A stretch of DNA of 64,000 bases from Simmondsia chinensis (taxonomy: Eukaryota; Streptophyta; Magnoliopsida; Caryophyllales; Simmondsiaceae). Shown here in pieces: positions 11,873 through 23,130 of the stretch. The position numbers and the translations under genes are program-made. The stretch is from contig JAGTTD010000001.1 of assembly GCA_018398585.1 (NCBI GenBank), forward strand, positions 19,547,750-19,611,749, given 5' to 3'. Each line of letters starts with the position of its first letter. The stretch's first letter is position 1. The notes beneath the pieces are model-generated. The model had not been told where the DNA came from. It ran no database searches and worked only from the letters and a program-made list of their open reading frames with translations.

Positions 11873-12029
11873 CCAGTTGCTGTTAAAGCCATCAGGAAGA
11901 TGAATGTTGCAGAAAAAGCTGTACAAGAAGTTTTGGATCAATGGCACAACTTGGTCAAGAACTTTGCTACATGGGAGGAACTTGCATTTTTGAAGAGTCA
12001 ATTTCCAAGCTTTTCTCCTTGAGGACAAG
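11873..12029 (+). pseudogene. Chromodomain remnant
   Basis: In continuous frame after the TAG the sequence reads KAVQEVLDQWHNLV, then FATWEELAFLKSQFP. This is the W....ATWE...L...FP pattern of the C-terminal chromodomain in plant chromoviruses, which steers integration to marked chromatin. It ends with CTTGAGGACAAG (12018-12029), which encodes LEDK in the family frame but is out of frame here. Confidence 0.7.
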
Positions 12030-12038
12030 GAGCATGTC

Positions 12039-12051
12039 AAAAGGAGGGAAA
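12039..12051 (+). other. Chromovirus polypurine tract
   Basis: AAAAGGAGGGAAA directly before the 3' LTR, the expected primer for plus-strand synthesis. Confidence 0.8.
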
Positions 12052-12455
12052 TGTTGTGATTCCTTTAGTTTTGATTGTAATTGATTCATGTAATGCTTGT
12101 AAAGCTTAAGCGATACGTTTTGAATTGAGTTCAAATGTTAGTTGGCAGGTCATTTAGGCGCCAAGAGCGGTTGGAGGTCAAACGGAGTCAATTGTGGCGG
12201 CTAGGTTCTGTTTTTGGCGGCAGAATTAGTTTGAGTCGGTTATTAGGGGAATCTTGGTTAAATGTATCAAGGTCTAGTATAAATAAGTCCTAATCATGTA
12301 ATATCTTCATTCAATCAATGAAAATTCAGATTTCCTTTGGTTAATCTCTCACTAATTCTCATCTCCTTCTCTAATTCTCATCCCCTTCACTTCTCTTCTC
12401 ATCTTACTCTTTCTTTCACAAGGTTAGCTCTCAATTCGAGGATTGGAAGTTAACA
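12052..12455 (+). repeat. Chromovirus 3' LTR
   Basis: 404 bp, nearly identical to 6720-7122 (about 16 substitutions and one indel by eye). It ends TTAACA and is followed by the GATGC duplication at 12456-12460. Confidence 0.93.
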
Positions 12456-12460
12456 GATGC

Positions 12461-13198
12461 TCAAATTCGAATGGATTGCATTATGATTATCATTTACATA
12501 ATAAACTTTGAAGAGCTATGCCTAAATCTAAAAGAAAAAAACATATGAAAAAAAAGAGGAAAGCATCTCTAGCACCACTATCCCACATAAACAATTTTAA
12601 GATATATGCTACCCGTTAAGAAGGCGTCTCAGTGGTGACTTCTCTTACTTACGGGTCATCGCACAGGATTCGGAGCTTAGTTCTCACTGAAGATATACTC
12701 GGGAAGTCATAATGAAGATATCTCAGGGGTGGCTTCTCTTACTTATGGGTCATCACCAAGGTGTCGGAGCTTGATTCTCGCTGAAGATATACTCATGAGC
12801 CGAAATTGACTTGAGCAAATAAATTCCTCCAAAAAAAAAAAAAAGAGAAAAAAATGGCGCAAGTACTTAGTTTTGGGCATACTTGATAAGTATTGTTATG
12901 AGTTGTATGATTTTTGTCCTCTATTCGGTTTGAATATCTTGAGATTATAAAGAACGAATAAACTTAATTTGCTCAACTAACTTTTGAATTCAGTTACCTA
13001 GGTAATTGACAATTTTTTCCTTGGAAAGATGGTTTTACGTTTGGAACCTTGAACTTTGAACCTCAGTTATTCTTCTCTATCTCTAATTTAGAGTGCACCT
13101 GCTTTGAATAGTGGAAACATTTCTTAAAGGCATGAGATCCTGTGCTTCAAGATTTAGCCTTGCTTGAGGATGAGAAAGATTTATGTTTGGGAATATTT
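12461..13198 (+). other. Athila 3' untranslated region, second part
   Basis: Continuation of 6096-6714 after the chromovirus. No coding sequence. It holds two units of a roughly 95-bp repeat starting near 12625 and 12720 (GTCTCAGTGGTG...GATATACTC). It ends in a weak polypurine-like TTTGGGAATATTT before LTR 2. Confidence 0.65.
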
Positions 13199-14830
13199 TG
13201 ATAGGTCTAATTTAGTATATAATTATTTTTATAATTTTGATTCATTTTTAGCCATTTTACATCAAATGTTTATCACTTTTGCTCGGTTTCTCTCTTTTTC
13301 GCTCATATTACCATTTTCTTACAAAAACACTTATTTTATGCTAAATATTGTTAGATTTTATCATCAACATCAATATTTGAATGCAAGATACACCAAACAA
13401 AAGCATAAAAATGAGCTAAATCAATCAAAATACTAGTTTTAGCAAGAAATCACCAAGTTCATGCATAATTCACTTGAACTTGCAATTTTGGGTGGCAAAA
13501 TGGACGAATCAAGTGAAAGAACCTCTTTTAAACTTCAATAACATGTTCAAGTTGATGTTAAGACTGATTTTGGGAGGCCAAAGCTGGAGAAAAGTGAAGA
13601 AAAACAGCAAAGAATAGCAAGTTGCAGAAAATGAATACAAGCCTGCACAATTCACTTCAACTTGCAATTTTGGGTGGCAAAATGAACAAATCAAATGCAA
13701 CGATGACTTAACAATTCATTAGCATGTACAAGATGATATCAAGACTGATATTGGGCGGTTCAAAGCAAGAAAATATTGAAAAAATCAGCAACTTGTTGAA
13801 ATCTGCAGAACTGGGTGGCAAGGAGCAGGAAAGAGGTGCAATGAAGTTTTGGCTCGCTATATTTCTTTATTTTAAGTAATCCCAACCTCAAATACTATAA
13901 TAAGAATACTTGGGAGGTCTTTTATAATCATTCAATCTAGAAAAATCAAATACAAAATAGAGAAATAAGGTAGAAATTCATAGGGAGAAAGAGAAGGAGA
14001 AAAGAAGAAGTTTGGTTTGAAATTTTGCATTTTCAAGATCTTTTCTATCCTTCTCTTCATTAAGTTCATGAATTTTGTGTTAAATATGTCCTATATTAAT
14101 TTTATCATGAACTAATTTGTTATTCCAAGGCTACGATGTAACCTAAGTTGTAAAATACGCTCATTTCTAATTCAACGTATTCAATGTTTTGTTTTTGCGT
14201 TGTTGAAGTGTTTATCATCGTTCTTCATGAGTTTTAAATTCTTGATCACTATTTAAAACCTATAATGATTCATAATGAGTCCCATAGGAGATTTATGATA
14301 ATTGCTAAGGTGATAAGCACCACAAACTGAGCGAAAGCTCGAGAGAGATTAACGCGATTTGTGTGGTTTTTAAGTGAAAATCATAGAGCTTTAAAAACTC
14401 TTTTCTTATTTAAATTTATGCATGAGAGTGATGGGTTAATATTTAAAAGAGCATTGTAAATGTTGCTCGAGAGAGAATATTTAGTAAATTAGGATTTTCA
14501 ACCATCGACAGGTAATAACAACTTGAATAACGAGAATGGAAAGACATATTGATGCAACTAGGTGAAATCGGTTGCCTTGAATTTTATTAAATCCTAAAAA
14601 CCACAAAAAGTCAGTAAAATTTAGATAAAATTTAGTAAAAAAATTTTGTTTCCTTTTATTTTTATTTATTTTATAACAAAAACCTCAATTTTCGGTCTTT
14701 CAAATAGTGTTAATGCTACTAATTTTAGCACTTGCTCAATAACAATCCTCATGGGAACGATACTCTACTCACTACTTTAGTACTTGATACGACTAGTGTA
14801 CTTGCTAACGCATACGTAAAGTAAGCATAA
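13199..14830 (+). repeat. Athila-like LTR 2 (inner)
   Basis: 1632 bp, starts TGATAGGTC and ends GTAAGCATAA, followed by a primer site. It is preceded by the 3' end of one internal region and followed by the 5' end of the next, so it is shared between the two. Its end (GCTAACGCATACG) differs from LTRs 1 and 4 and matches LTR 3. Confidence 0.8.
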
Positions 14831-14836
14831 AGTTTT

Positions 14837-14854
14837 TGGCGCTGTTGCCGGGGA
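14837..14854 (+). other. tRNA-Asp primer-binding site, second copy
   Basis: TGGCGCTGTTGCCGGGGA has one mismatch to the complement of the plant tRNA-Asp(GTC) 3' end. Confidence 0.88.
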
Positions 14855-15481
14855 TTGTATCTATTTGAGCGATATCGATACCAACTAGTTTTAGGGCTAA
14901 TTTGACATTATTAATAATTTGTTTGTTTAAATTTGAAATATAAATCGCTTTTCATTCATTTATTTTATTTTTAAAGATAATTCTTAAAAATTAATAAATA
15001 AATAAATTCGTATATACCCCCTAAAAAAAACTTTGTTAGTTTTGCGTTATTTTGTTATTTTTCTTATATTTTGTCTTTATTTTCATTTTTATTTTCCTTA
15101 TAAGTTCACTTTGTTAGGGTTCTAAAAGCTAAATTTGATATTTTTAAAGTTTTCAAAAATACTAGGGTTACTACCCCCTTTTTTTTTAAATTTGTATTTT
15201 CTTAACTTTTATTTTGGATTGTTGTATTTTTAAGTTTTTGATTAATTTTAAATTTATTTTAATCTTTTTTTAGTCATCTAGATAGGTTTTTCAAAGTTAG
15301 GTTTATTATCCTAAAGTTTTTCAAAACCTTTAGTATTACTAATACCCCTTTCTTAAAACTTGGTTTTCAAGGGTGGTTATTGTCTTAATCTTTCTCACTA
15401 ATTTTTTTTTTCCTCTAATGTTTAAATTTATTTATTTATTATTTATTATTTATTATTTATTCATGAATAAGTGATAAAAGT

Positions 15482-16127
15482 GATGGCTTGCTACAACATT
15501 ATAAGACCTCAATACCAAGCTGTATTTAATGCATTATCTGCTGAACTTTCACTAATTCAAGACATGCTTACTGCTCGTGTTCATAGATGTGAATTTTGTG
15601 CAGGTAACCATGCTAGTATGGAATCTCAAATAGGTAATAGCTTTTCTTCATTAGGTTTTGAGCAACATAAATTTACGAGACCTTAATATAAAGCTGTACT
15701 CAGAAAAAAAATGAGCATGCATGAATTTAGTGCATTATCTGCCCAACTTTCTCAAATTCAAGAACAATTAAATGACATAACTGTTGCTAGTACTCCTAGA
15801 TGTGAATTTTGGGCAGATAACCATGCTAATATAGAATGTCAATTAGGTAATAGCTTTTCCTCATGGGGTTTTGAACAAGGTAATTACATGTCAAATTTTA
15901 ATGAATCCCAGTACAATCCCCACTCTAGCACTTATAGTCAAGAATGGATGGATCTTTCTTGGAATCATCACGAAGCATCTTGGTCACCCACTTATCCGTC
16001 TCAAGAAAAGAACAATGACTTAGAAGAGACATTTAGGGAATTCATGGAAACTGTGAGTGACCTAAAAATCCAAAGAACCTTCATCCAAAATTCTGAACCT
16101 CAAGTAGGGACTGCAATAGTGGAATAG
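15482..16127 (+). pseudogene. gag: Athila gag remnant with a tandem duplication
   Basis: The block from MACYNIIRPQYQAV through CEFCAGNHASMES to SLGFEQH (15482-15686) is followed by a second start of the same block (TRPQYKAV, about 15676). The second block repeats SALSAQLSQIQ, CEFWADNHANIEC and SSWGFEQGNYMSN, then NPHSSTYSQEW (to 16127). Both knuckles are damaged: the final cysteine is serine in the first, and a central cysteine is tryptophan in the second. Confidence 0.65.
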
Positions 16128-16857
16128 TCGGAGAGGTCTGAAGAATCCCTGCCTAGTAATACCATCACCATTCTAGGGGAGCAAACTAACGCCATAGCAT
16201 TGAGGGATAAAGACACATTAAAAGAACCACCTCAATGTGACATAATCCCTTTAATCGACTCATCGCCACCAAGGACCAAATGTATATTCACCGACCCACC
16301 ACCACCAGTCATTGAAATACAATGTCAAGCTTATTTGACATGGTCAGATATTTTCGAAACTATGGATGCCTCGGACAGGAATTGTAGAAAAGATATGAAA
16401 AGAAAATCCAGGTTGTGGCAAATTAGGCTCAAGGATCTCAAGATTAGAGAAGGCGGAGGTGGCCAAGTAAAGAAGGAAACAATGGAAGAAAATGGTCATT
16501 GTGGGTGGATGGTGGAAATATTCTCCTTTAAGACACGGGATAGATCCACTCAAAGAGTCGAGCTAATGACTATAACCAAAAGCGCTTCTTAGGAGGCAAC
16601 CCAAGTGCTCTTTTCCTTACTTCTTTTATTTTAGTTTCCTTTTATTTTAATTATTTTCTCATGTTTCTATACATTTTTGTTCAAACAGGTATTTTGAAAC
16701 AAGTTTGGGGGTAACCGGATCACAACATTCGCCATCAATTGAACAATACTCAAACCTGGGAAGTATCTCTCACCTACTGCTTCGTTCCTTATATTTCTCT
16801 TAATATTGAGGACAATGTTAACTTTAATTTTGGGGATGGAAGAGACACTTATTTTAC
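16128..16857 (+). pseudogene. pol: Athila pol tail and truncated 3' region
   Basis: A decayed stretch with ALRDKDTLKEPPQ-like sequence, a charged segment, and the KALL/GRQP-type tail near 16580, where GGG is now TAG in the TTCTTAGGAGG context. The following 3' region (GTTTGGGGGTAACC, TTGAGGACAATGTTAAC) stops abruptly near 16856 and runs straight into the inside of LTR 3. The rest of the 3' region and the start of that LTR were therefore deleted. Confidence 0.55.
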
Positions 16858-18417
16858 TCATATATTTCGCCTTTGCTCGGTTAATCTCTTTTTCACTCAT
16901 ATTACCATTTTCTTGCAAAAACACTTATTTTATGCTAAATCTTGCTGGATTTTATCATCAAAATCAATATTTGAATGCAAGATACATCAAACAAAAGCAT
17001 AAAAATGAGCTAAATCAATCAAAATACTAGTTTTAGCAAGAAATCACCAAGTTCATGGACAATTCACTTCAACTTGCAATTTGAGGTGGCAAAATGGACG
17101 AATCAAGTGAAAGGGCCTCTTGTACACTTCAATAACATGTTCAAGTTGATGTTAAGACTGATTCTGGGAGGCCAAAGCTGGAAAAAAGTGAAGAAAAATA
17201 GCAAAGAATAGCAAGTTGTAGAAAATGAACTCAAGCCAGCACAATTCACTTCAACTTGCAATTTTTGGTGGCAAAATGAACAAATCAAATGCAAGGATGA
17301 CTTGAAAAATTCATTAACGGGTCCAAGATGATTTCAAGGCTGATTTTGGGCATTGCAAAGCAAGAAAAAATTGAAAAAATTAGCAACTTGTTGAAATCTG
17401 CAGAACTGGGTGGCAAGGAGTAGGAAGGAGGGGTTTTAGCTTGCTATATTTTTTTTTTTTTTTAAGGAATCCCAACCTCAAATACTATAAATAGGGATAC
17501 TTGTGTGGTCTTTTACAATCATTCAATCCAGAAAAAATCAAATACAAAGTAGAGAAATAAGGTAGAAATTCGCAGGAAGAAAGAAGGAGGAGAAAAGAAG
17601 AAGTTTGGTTTGAAATTTTGCATTTCTTTTCTATCCTACTTTTCACTAAGTTCATGAATTTTGTGTTAAATATGTCTCATATTAAGTTTATCATGAACTA
17701 ATTTTGTTATTCCAAGGCTACGATGTAGCCTAAGTTGTAATGTACATTCATTTCTTATTCAACGTATGCAATGTTTTGTTATTGCGTTGTTGAAGTGTTT
17801 ATCATTGTTCTTCATGAGTTTTAAATGCTTGATTATCATTTAAGTCCTGTAATGATTCATAATGAATCCGAGAGGAGATTTATGATGATTGCTAAGGTGA
17901 TAAGCACCACAAATTGAGCAAATGCTCGAGAGTGATTAATGCGATTTGTGTGTTTTTAAGTGAAAATCATAGAGCTTTAAAAACCCTTTTCTTATTTAAA
18001 TTTATGCACAAGAGTAATGGGTTAATATGTAAAAGAGCATGGTAAATGTTGCTCAAGAGGGAATATTTAGTAAATTAGGATTTTCAACCATCGACACGTA
18101 GTAACAACTTGAATAACCAGAATAGAAAGGTGTATTGATGCAACTAGGTGAAATTAGATGCCTTGGATTTTATTAAATCCTAAAAACCATAAAAAATTAG
18201 TAAACTTTAGATAAAATTCAGTAAACAAAGTTTTTTTTTCTTTTATTTTAGTTTATTTTATATCAAAAACCTCAATTTTCGGTCATTCAAATAGTGTTAA
18301 AGCTACTAATTTTGGTTCTTGCTCAATAAAAATCCTCATGGGAACGTTACTCTACTCACAACTTTATTACTTGATACGACTAGTACACTTGCTAACGCAT
18401 ACGCAAAATAAGAATCA
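16858..18417 (+). repeat. Athila-like LTR 3 (inner, 5'-truncated)
   Basis: It matches LTR 2 from about its 70th base to its end and ends AAGAATCA. The TATA box TATAAATAG is at 17486-17494. The right end joins directly to a pol-tail sequence (ATGCAGAAAAGATCG) with no primer site or gag, so a deletion also lies on this side. Confidence 0.75.
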
Positions 18418-19468
18418 ATGCAGAAAAGATCGAAAAAGGAAATTCAACTTGTGGCACATCAAGCTCAAGGATCCCATCATTAGAGAAGGTGAAGGTGGTC
18501 GTGTAAAGAAGGGTACAAAGAAGAGGCAGGGAAGGAAATGGTCGTAGAGGGTGGATGGAGGAAACTCTATTCTGCTTCAAGACACAGGATGGATCATTAT
18601 CAGGCTAACGACTATAACTTAAGCCCTTCTTAGGAGGCAGCCCAAGTTTTCTTCTCCTTCATTTATTTTATTTTCCTTTCATTATTATTACTTTCTCATG
18701 TTTATGTATATTTTGTTCAAACATGTATTTTTAAAACAAGTTTGGGGGTAACATGACATCAATGTTCACCATAAAAGAGCTAATCCTCAAACCTGGGAAG
18801 TATCTTTCACCAACTACTTTGTTCTTTATATTTCTTTTAACATTGAAGATAATGTTAACTTTAAATTTGGGGGTGGCAGAGACAATTTTTAAAATTTTGA
18901 ACAAATTTTTGTTTTCAAAAAGTTCCCTGTTTTATGTTTTACAGTCGGCTTTAGTGCCTCTCAGAGTTTGGAGCCTTTGTATGGGGATATAGATAGTGTC
19001 GGCCAACAAAAAAATTGTCTAGTTTCTATAATTTAGATCATTAGTTGTTAAAATTTCATTTTTGAACCCATGTTAAAAAAAAAAAGACAAAAAACAAAGA
19101 CTTTTATCATCATGCTTTTTAGGCAATTTTTCTACTCCTTTTAGCTCGTTTACTTTAATTAGATTTGAATAACTTGATAATCAATTGTTTTCATGTTCTA
19201 ATTGCAAAACATGATCTAATCTAAGCCACTATCTTGGCAAAACCATGGTATTTGAGTTCACTAGTTAATATGGCTATTTTACCTTTCTTTATGATTAAAA
19301 GATGCTCAAATTTGAATGGATTGCATTAAGATTATCATTTACATAATGGACTTTGACGAGTTATGACTAAATCTTAAAAAAAAAGAAAAAAGAAAAAAGA
19401 TGAAAGCATCTCTAACACCACTGTCCCACATAAACAATTTTAAGGTATATGCTACCCATTGAAAGGAC
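18418..19468 (+). other. Third Athila internal region: pol tail and 3' region
   Basis: It begins within the pol-tail segment, in the same place as 16386 onward. It includes TTCTTAGGAGGCAGCCCAAG (the GRQP-type tail, damaged) and the TTTGGGGGTAACATG and AATTTGGGGGTGGCAGAGAC blocks. No complete gene. Confidence 0.55.
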
Positions 19469-19740
19469 GTCTCAGTGGTGGCTTCCCTTACTTATGGGTC
19501 ATTGCCCAGGAGTCGGAGCTTGATTCTTACTAAAGATATAGTCACACGGTAATATTGGGGGTGTCTCAGTGGTGGCTTCTCTTACTTATGGGTCATCGCC
19601 CAAGAGTCGGAGCTTGATTATCACTTAAGATATACTCACACGGTAATATTGAGGGTGTCTTAGTGGTGGCTTCTCTTACTTATGCGTCGTCGCCCAGGAG
19701 TCGGAGCTTGATTCTCGCTGAAGATATAGTCATGAACCAA
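19469..19740 (+). repeat. Minisatellite, 94-bp unit x 3
   Basis: Three units begin at 19469, 19563 and 19657, exactly 94 bp apart. Each contains GTCTCAGTGGTGGCTTC or a close variant, a GGGTCAT...CCCA core, GAGTCGGAGCTTGATT and a GATATA(G/C)TC end. The homologous region of the first internal copy (near 12625) has two units. Short tandem arrays in the 3' untranslated region are common in Athila and Tat elements. Confidence 0.75.
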
Positions 19741-20127
19741 GATTGACTTGAGCAAATAAATTCCTCAGATAAAAAAAGGGACATCTTTTGTGAATAATCT
19801 AGTTTTACGTATACTTCATAAGTCATGTTATAAGTAGTATTATTTTTGTCCTCTATTCGGTTTGAATGTCTTGAGATTAAAAAGAACAGATAAAGTTAAT
19901 TTGCTTACCTAACTTTTGAATTCAGTTACCTAGGTAATTGACAGTTTTATCCTTAGAAGAGATAATTTTGCCTTGAGAACGTTAAACTTTGAGCTTCAGC
20001 CATTTTTTTTTCTAATAAGAGTGCACTTGCTTTAAATTGTGGAAAGAATTCGTAAAAAGTATGAGATCATGTGCTTCAATGTCTAGACTTGCTCGAGGAC
20101 TAGCAAAATTTAAGTTTGGGGGTATTT
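19741..20127 (+). other. Athila 3' end with polypurine tract
   Basis: Non-coding. It ends with AAGTTTGGGGGTATTT, whose G-rich part (about 20113-20122) is the likely polypurine tract directly before LTR 4. Confidence 0.6.
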
Positions 20128-21529
20128 TGATAAGTCTAATTTAATATATATTTATTTATATCATTTTGGCTCATTTTTAACCATTTTATATCAATACTCG
20201 CTTTTGCTCAATTTTCCTGTTGTTCAACTATATTGCTATTTTCGTGCAAAAACACTTATGCTATGCTAAATCTTGCCAGGTTTTGTCATCAATATCATCA
20301 AGTGGAAGCATGATACATCAAATAAAAGCAAAATACATCCCAAAGCTCACGGTTTCAGCAAGAACAACAAAGAAATGATATAATTTGATGCAAATTGTTT
20401 TGGGCGGCAACTTTTAACTAAACCAAAGAGCTTAAATTCATTGTATACTGCAAAAACATCATCACCTTGGTCTGAAGAATCAGTTTTGGGGGGTGAAAAG
20501 TGAAAGAAAATTACATAAAATAAGGCTAGCTAAGCAAGTTGATTATGAGCCGCATGAACTAGCAAATAATTAAGAAGGAAGCCTAATGTTATTTTTTTCA
20601 TATTTTTATCACCCTTCAAACACTATAAATAGGGGTCATTTGGGAGTGTATTGAGCATCCCTGAACTCAGCAAAAACAAAGAAGAAGAGGAGAAAAACTG
20701 GGGGAAGGAAGGAGAAGAAGAAGGAGGGAAGTTTGGTCTGTAATTTTATACTTTTAAGTTATTTCTATCCTTTTCTTTTTTAAGTTCATGAATTTTGTCT
20801 TAGTTATGCTTTATTTTATTTCTATCACAAACTAATTTTGTTTTTCCAAGACTACGATGTATCCTAATTTTTAATATGTGCTCTATTCTAATTCAACATA
20901 TTCAATGTTTTGTTATTGCATTGTTGAAGTGTTTATCATTGTTCTTCATGAACTTTAAATGCTTGACCACCATTTAAAGCCTATAATGATTCATAATGAG
21001 TATGAGAGGAGATTTGTGATGATTGCTAAGGTGATAAGCACCACAAATTGAGCGAAAGCTCGAGAGAGATTAACACGATTTGTGTGGTCGTAAGTGAAAA
21101 TCGTGGATCTTTAAAACTTTTTTCTTATTTAAATTCACGCACGAGAGTGATGGGTTGATATGTAAAAGAGTATGATAAATGTTGCTCGAGAGAGAATATT
21201 TAGTAATTTAGGGTTTTCAACCATCAACATGCAATAACAACATGAATATCGAGAATAGAAAGATGCATTATTCAACTAGGTGAAATCGGATGCCTTGGAC
21301 TTTATTAATTGATAAAACCCGACTAAAAAATTAGTAAAAAATTCTTTTTTCCTTTTATTTTATTTTATTTCATATCAAAAATCTCAATTTTCTGTCTTTC
21401 AAATAGCGCTAGAACTACTAATTTCGGTACTCGCTCAATAACAATCCTCGTGGGTGCGATACTCTACTCACTCTGTATTACTTGATACAACTTAGTGCAC
21501 TTGCTAAGCATACACCAAGTTAAGAATCA
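20128..21529 (+). repeat. Athila-like LTR 4 (3' outer)
   Basis: 1402 bp, starts TGATAAGTC and ends AAGAATCA. The TATA box is at 20624-20632. The CAAGG duplication follows at 21530-21534 and matches the one before LTR 1. Confidence 0.85.
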
Positions 21530-21534
21530 CAAGG

Positions 21535-21830
21535 TTTAGTGGTTGGAGGATTTGAAGAGGCCACCATGGTGGCTCAGAGGAACAATCAAGCTCTTCAAGA
21601 AGAAGCCCTTTCACTTCATTATGAACTGAATGACACAAATCAACCAATTGCTTTTAATAGAGGACTCTTTAGTAATGATTAGGACTCAACTCTCTTGATA
21701 TTTTTAGTCCTTGTAAAGAGATTTTGTCTATACAAGTTAATCACTTGTAATTTTTCTTTTGTATGTAAGCCATGTACTCTTTCCATAACTAATGAAATAT
21801 GCATTTTGTTCAATATGTCTCTCAGATTGG
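21535..21830 (+). pseudogene. PMD-like gene, last exon and 3' end
   Basis: Across the array the host frame resumes without a break (LVVGGFEEATMVAQ, then LQEEALSLHYELND). It reads to a TAG at 21680-21682. An AT-rich stretch follows with AATGAAATATGC near 21791, a plausible polyadenylation signal. The frame continuity and the shared CAAGG show that the Athila insertion split a coding exon. The segment is glutamate- and glutamine-rich and probably part of the coiled coil that starts near 2925. Confidence 0.55.
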
Positions 21831-21949
21831 TAGTTCTTATCCTTTCTTCTTGATGGAAGGATCATGAGGTTGATCCCCAAGATATTAGTACTGAAGCTCT
21901 AGGAATATATACTTGAGGAATTCCTTGTTAGAATCCCAGATTGATGTCA

Positions 21950-23130
21950 CGTATTTCTTTAAAAACCTACCTTATATAGCCCTTGGGTGAGTCCTTCCAT
22001 TTAGGTCTTAGAGCAGATAAGCATTACCCCCAAATACCTCAATGACTCTGAATGGGCCCTCCCATTTTGGGGACCATTTCCCAAAGACTCGATTCTTTTG
22101 GCCAATGGGTAAATGCACTTTCTAGACGAGACCCCCTCAATCAAAAGTCCTGGGTTTGACCTTTTTGTTGTAGGCTTTGGGAACCCTCTTCTTTTGAGTT
22201 TCTGATTTGTGAAGAGCATCAAGGCTTAATTGGTCTAAATTAGTGAGCTCGTGCATCGTGGACAGCTCATATGTAAGTTTATAAAACCACCCTTGATGAG
22301 CTAGGTTAATAGACTAAACTGTTACTTCTATTGGGAGCACAACATTGTGGCCATACATCAAATAGAAAGGAGTTATCCCAATTGCATCTCGTTTAGAGGT
22401 TTTATAAGCCCAAAGTGAATATAGTGGCAACTCATGCCACTTCCTGAGTTTATCCTATGTCATCCTTTCAATGTTGGCCTTCAGAATCTTGTTGGTTGAC
22501 TCTGCCTAGCTATTAGCCTGAGCATAATAAGGTGTTAAGTTCAAGACTTCTATATTGAAACTCTTGGTAAACTCCTTATCTCAGCTGTGTTAAACACTCT
22601 AGTTTGGTCCACTGCTATGGTTTCTGGGATACCAAACCTACACAAGATGCATTCCTTGATGAACTCAATCAGATCTTGCTAATTGATATTCCTATACGGT
22701 TTAGTGTCCACCCACTTTATGAAATAGACAGTAACTACCAGAATATAAGGATGTCGTTTAATGGAAGGAGGGTTAATCTCCCCTATGAGGTCTGTTGCCA
22801 AACCCCTAAACAGTCATGGTTTGATAATAGCATACATCTCAGTAGCAAGGATTCTTGGCACATGTCCATGTCTATGGCATGCTCTGCATCCCTTGGCATA
22901 CTTTATGCAATCATCTATCATTAATGGCCAATAGTAGCCAAAACGCCAGACGAGCTAATGTATTTTGTTGCCAACTAGATGGGATCCACAGATACCCTCG
23001 TGGGCTCCTACCATTACTAGCATTTCTTCATCTAAGTCAAGGGACTTAAGAAGCACTCCACTAGCCTCCCTTTTATATAACTGGCCAAACTCACCATCTA
23101 GATGGAATATTTAAGCTCTCATTTTCATCT
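21950..23130 (-). pseudogene. pol: Tat integrase
   Basis: On the minus strand the zinc-binding domain reads AHEGICGSHLVGNKI, then YYWPLMIDDCIKYAKGC.AC (HHCC pattern), around 22890-23010. The catalytic core has GLATDLIGEI with the first aspartate and FGIPETIAVDQ with the second. The C-terminus holds KWSPKWEGPFRVIEVFGG near 22030-22085, the WEGPF motif typical of Tat integrases. Stops (for example after NKIH) and frame changes interrupt it. Confidence 0.8.

Larger units (their letters stand above)
6720..12455 (+). mobile_element. Ty3/Gypsy chromovirus, complete but decayed
   Basis: A full-length element of about 5.74 kb with two LTRs, a tRNA-iMet primer site, the domain order gag-PR-RT-RH-INT-chromodomain, and a polypurine tract. 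The 5-bp duplication GATGC flanks it (6715-6719 and 12456-12460), and the Athila 3' region joins seamlessly across it. By eye its LTRs differ at about 16 positions plus one indel in about 403 bp, near 4%. The sub-lineage is uncertain, possibly Reina- or Galadriel-like. Many stops and several frameshifts make it inactive. Confidence 0.93.
3331..21529 (+). mobile_element. Athila-like non-autonomous array, four LTRs, with a nested chromovirus
   Basis: The outer LTRs (3331-4765 and 20128-21529) are flanked by the same 5-bp duplication CAAGG (3326-3330 and 21530-21534), so the outer ends derive from one insertion. Inside are two more LTRs (13199-14830 and about 16858-18417) and three internal regions. 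The internal regions have a tRNA-Asp primer site, a degenerate Athila-type gag and the far C-terminal tail of pol, but no protease, RT, RNase H or integrase. A 5.7-kb chromovirus sits in the first internal region. The family must have depended on enzymes from an autonomous relative. Confidence 0.85.

Noticed and set aside
3331..14830. Reading LTR 1 and LTR 2 as the two ends of one simple element
   Set aside because: The base duplication CAAGG pairs LTR 1 with LTR 4, and LTRs 1 and 4 share the same terminal subtype, while LTR 2 is of another subtype with no duplication after it.
19469..19740. CRISPR-like array
   Set aside because: The units are directly adjacent 94-bp repeats without unique spacers, in plant nuclear DNA, and belong to a retrotransposon 3' region.
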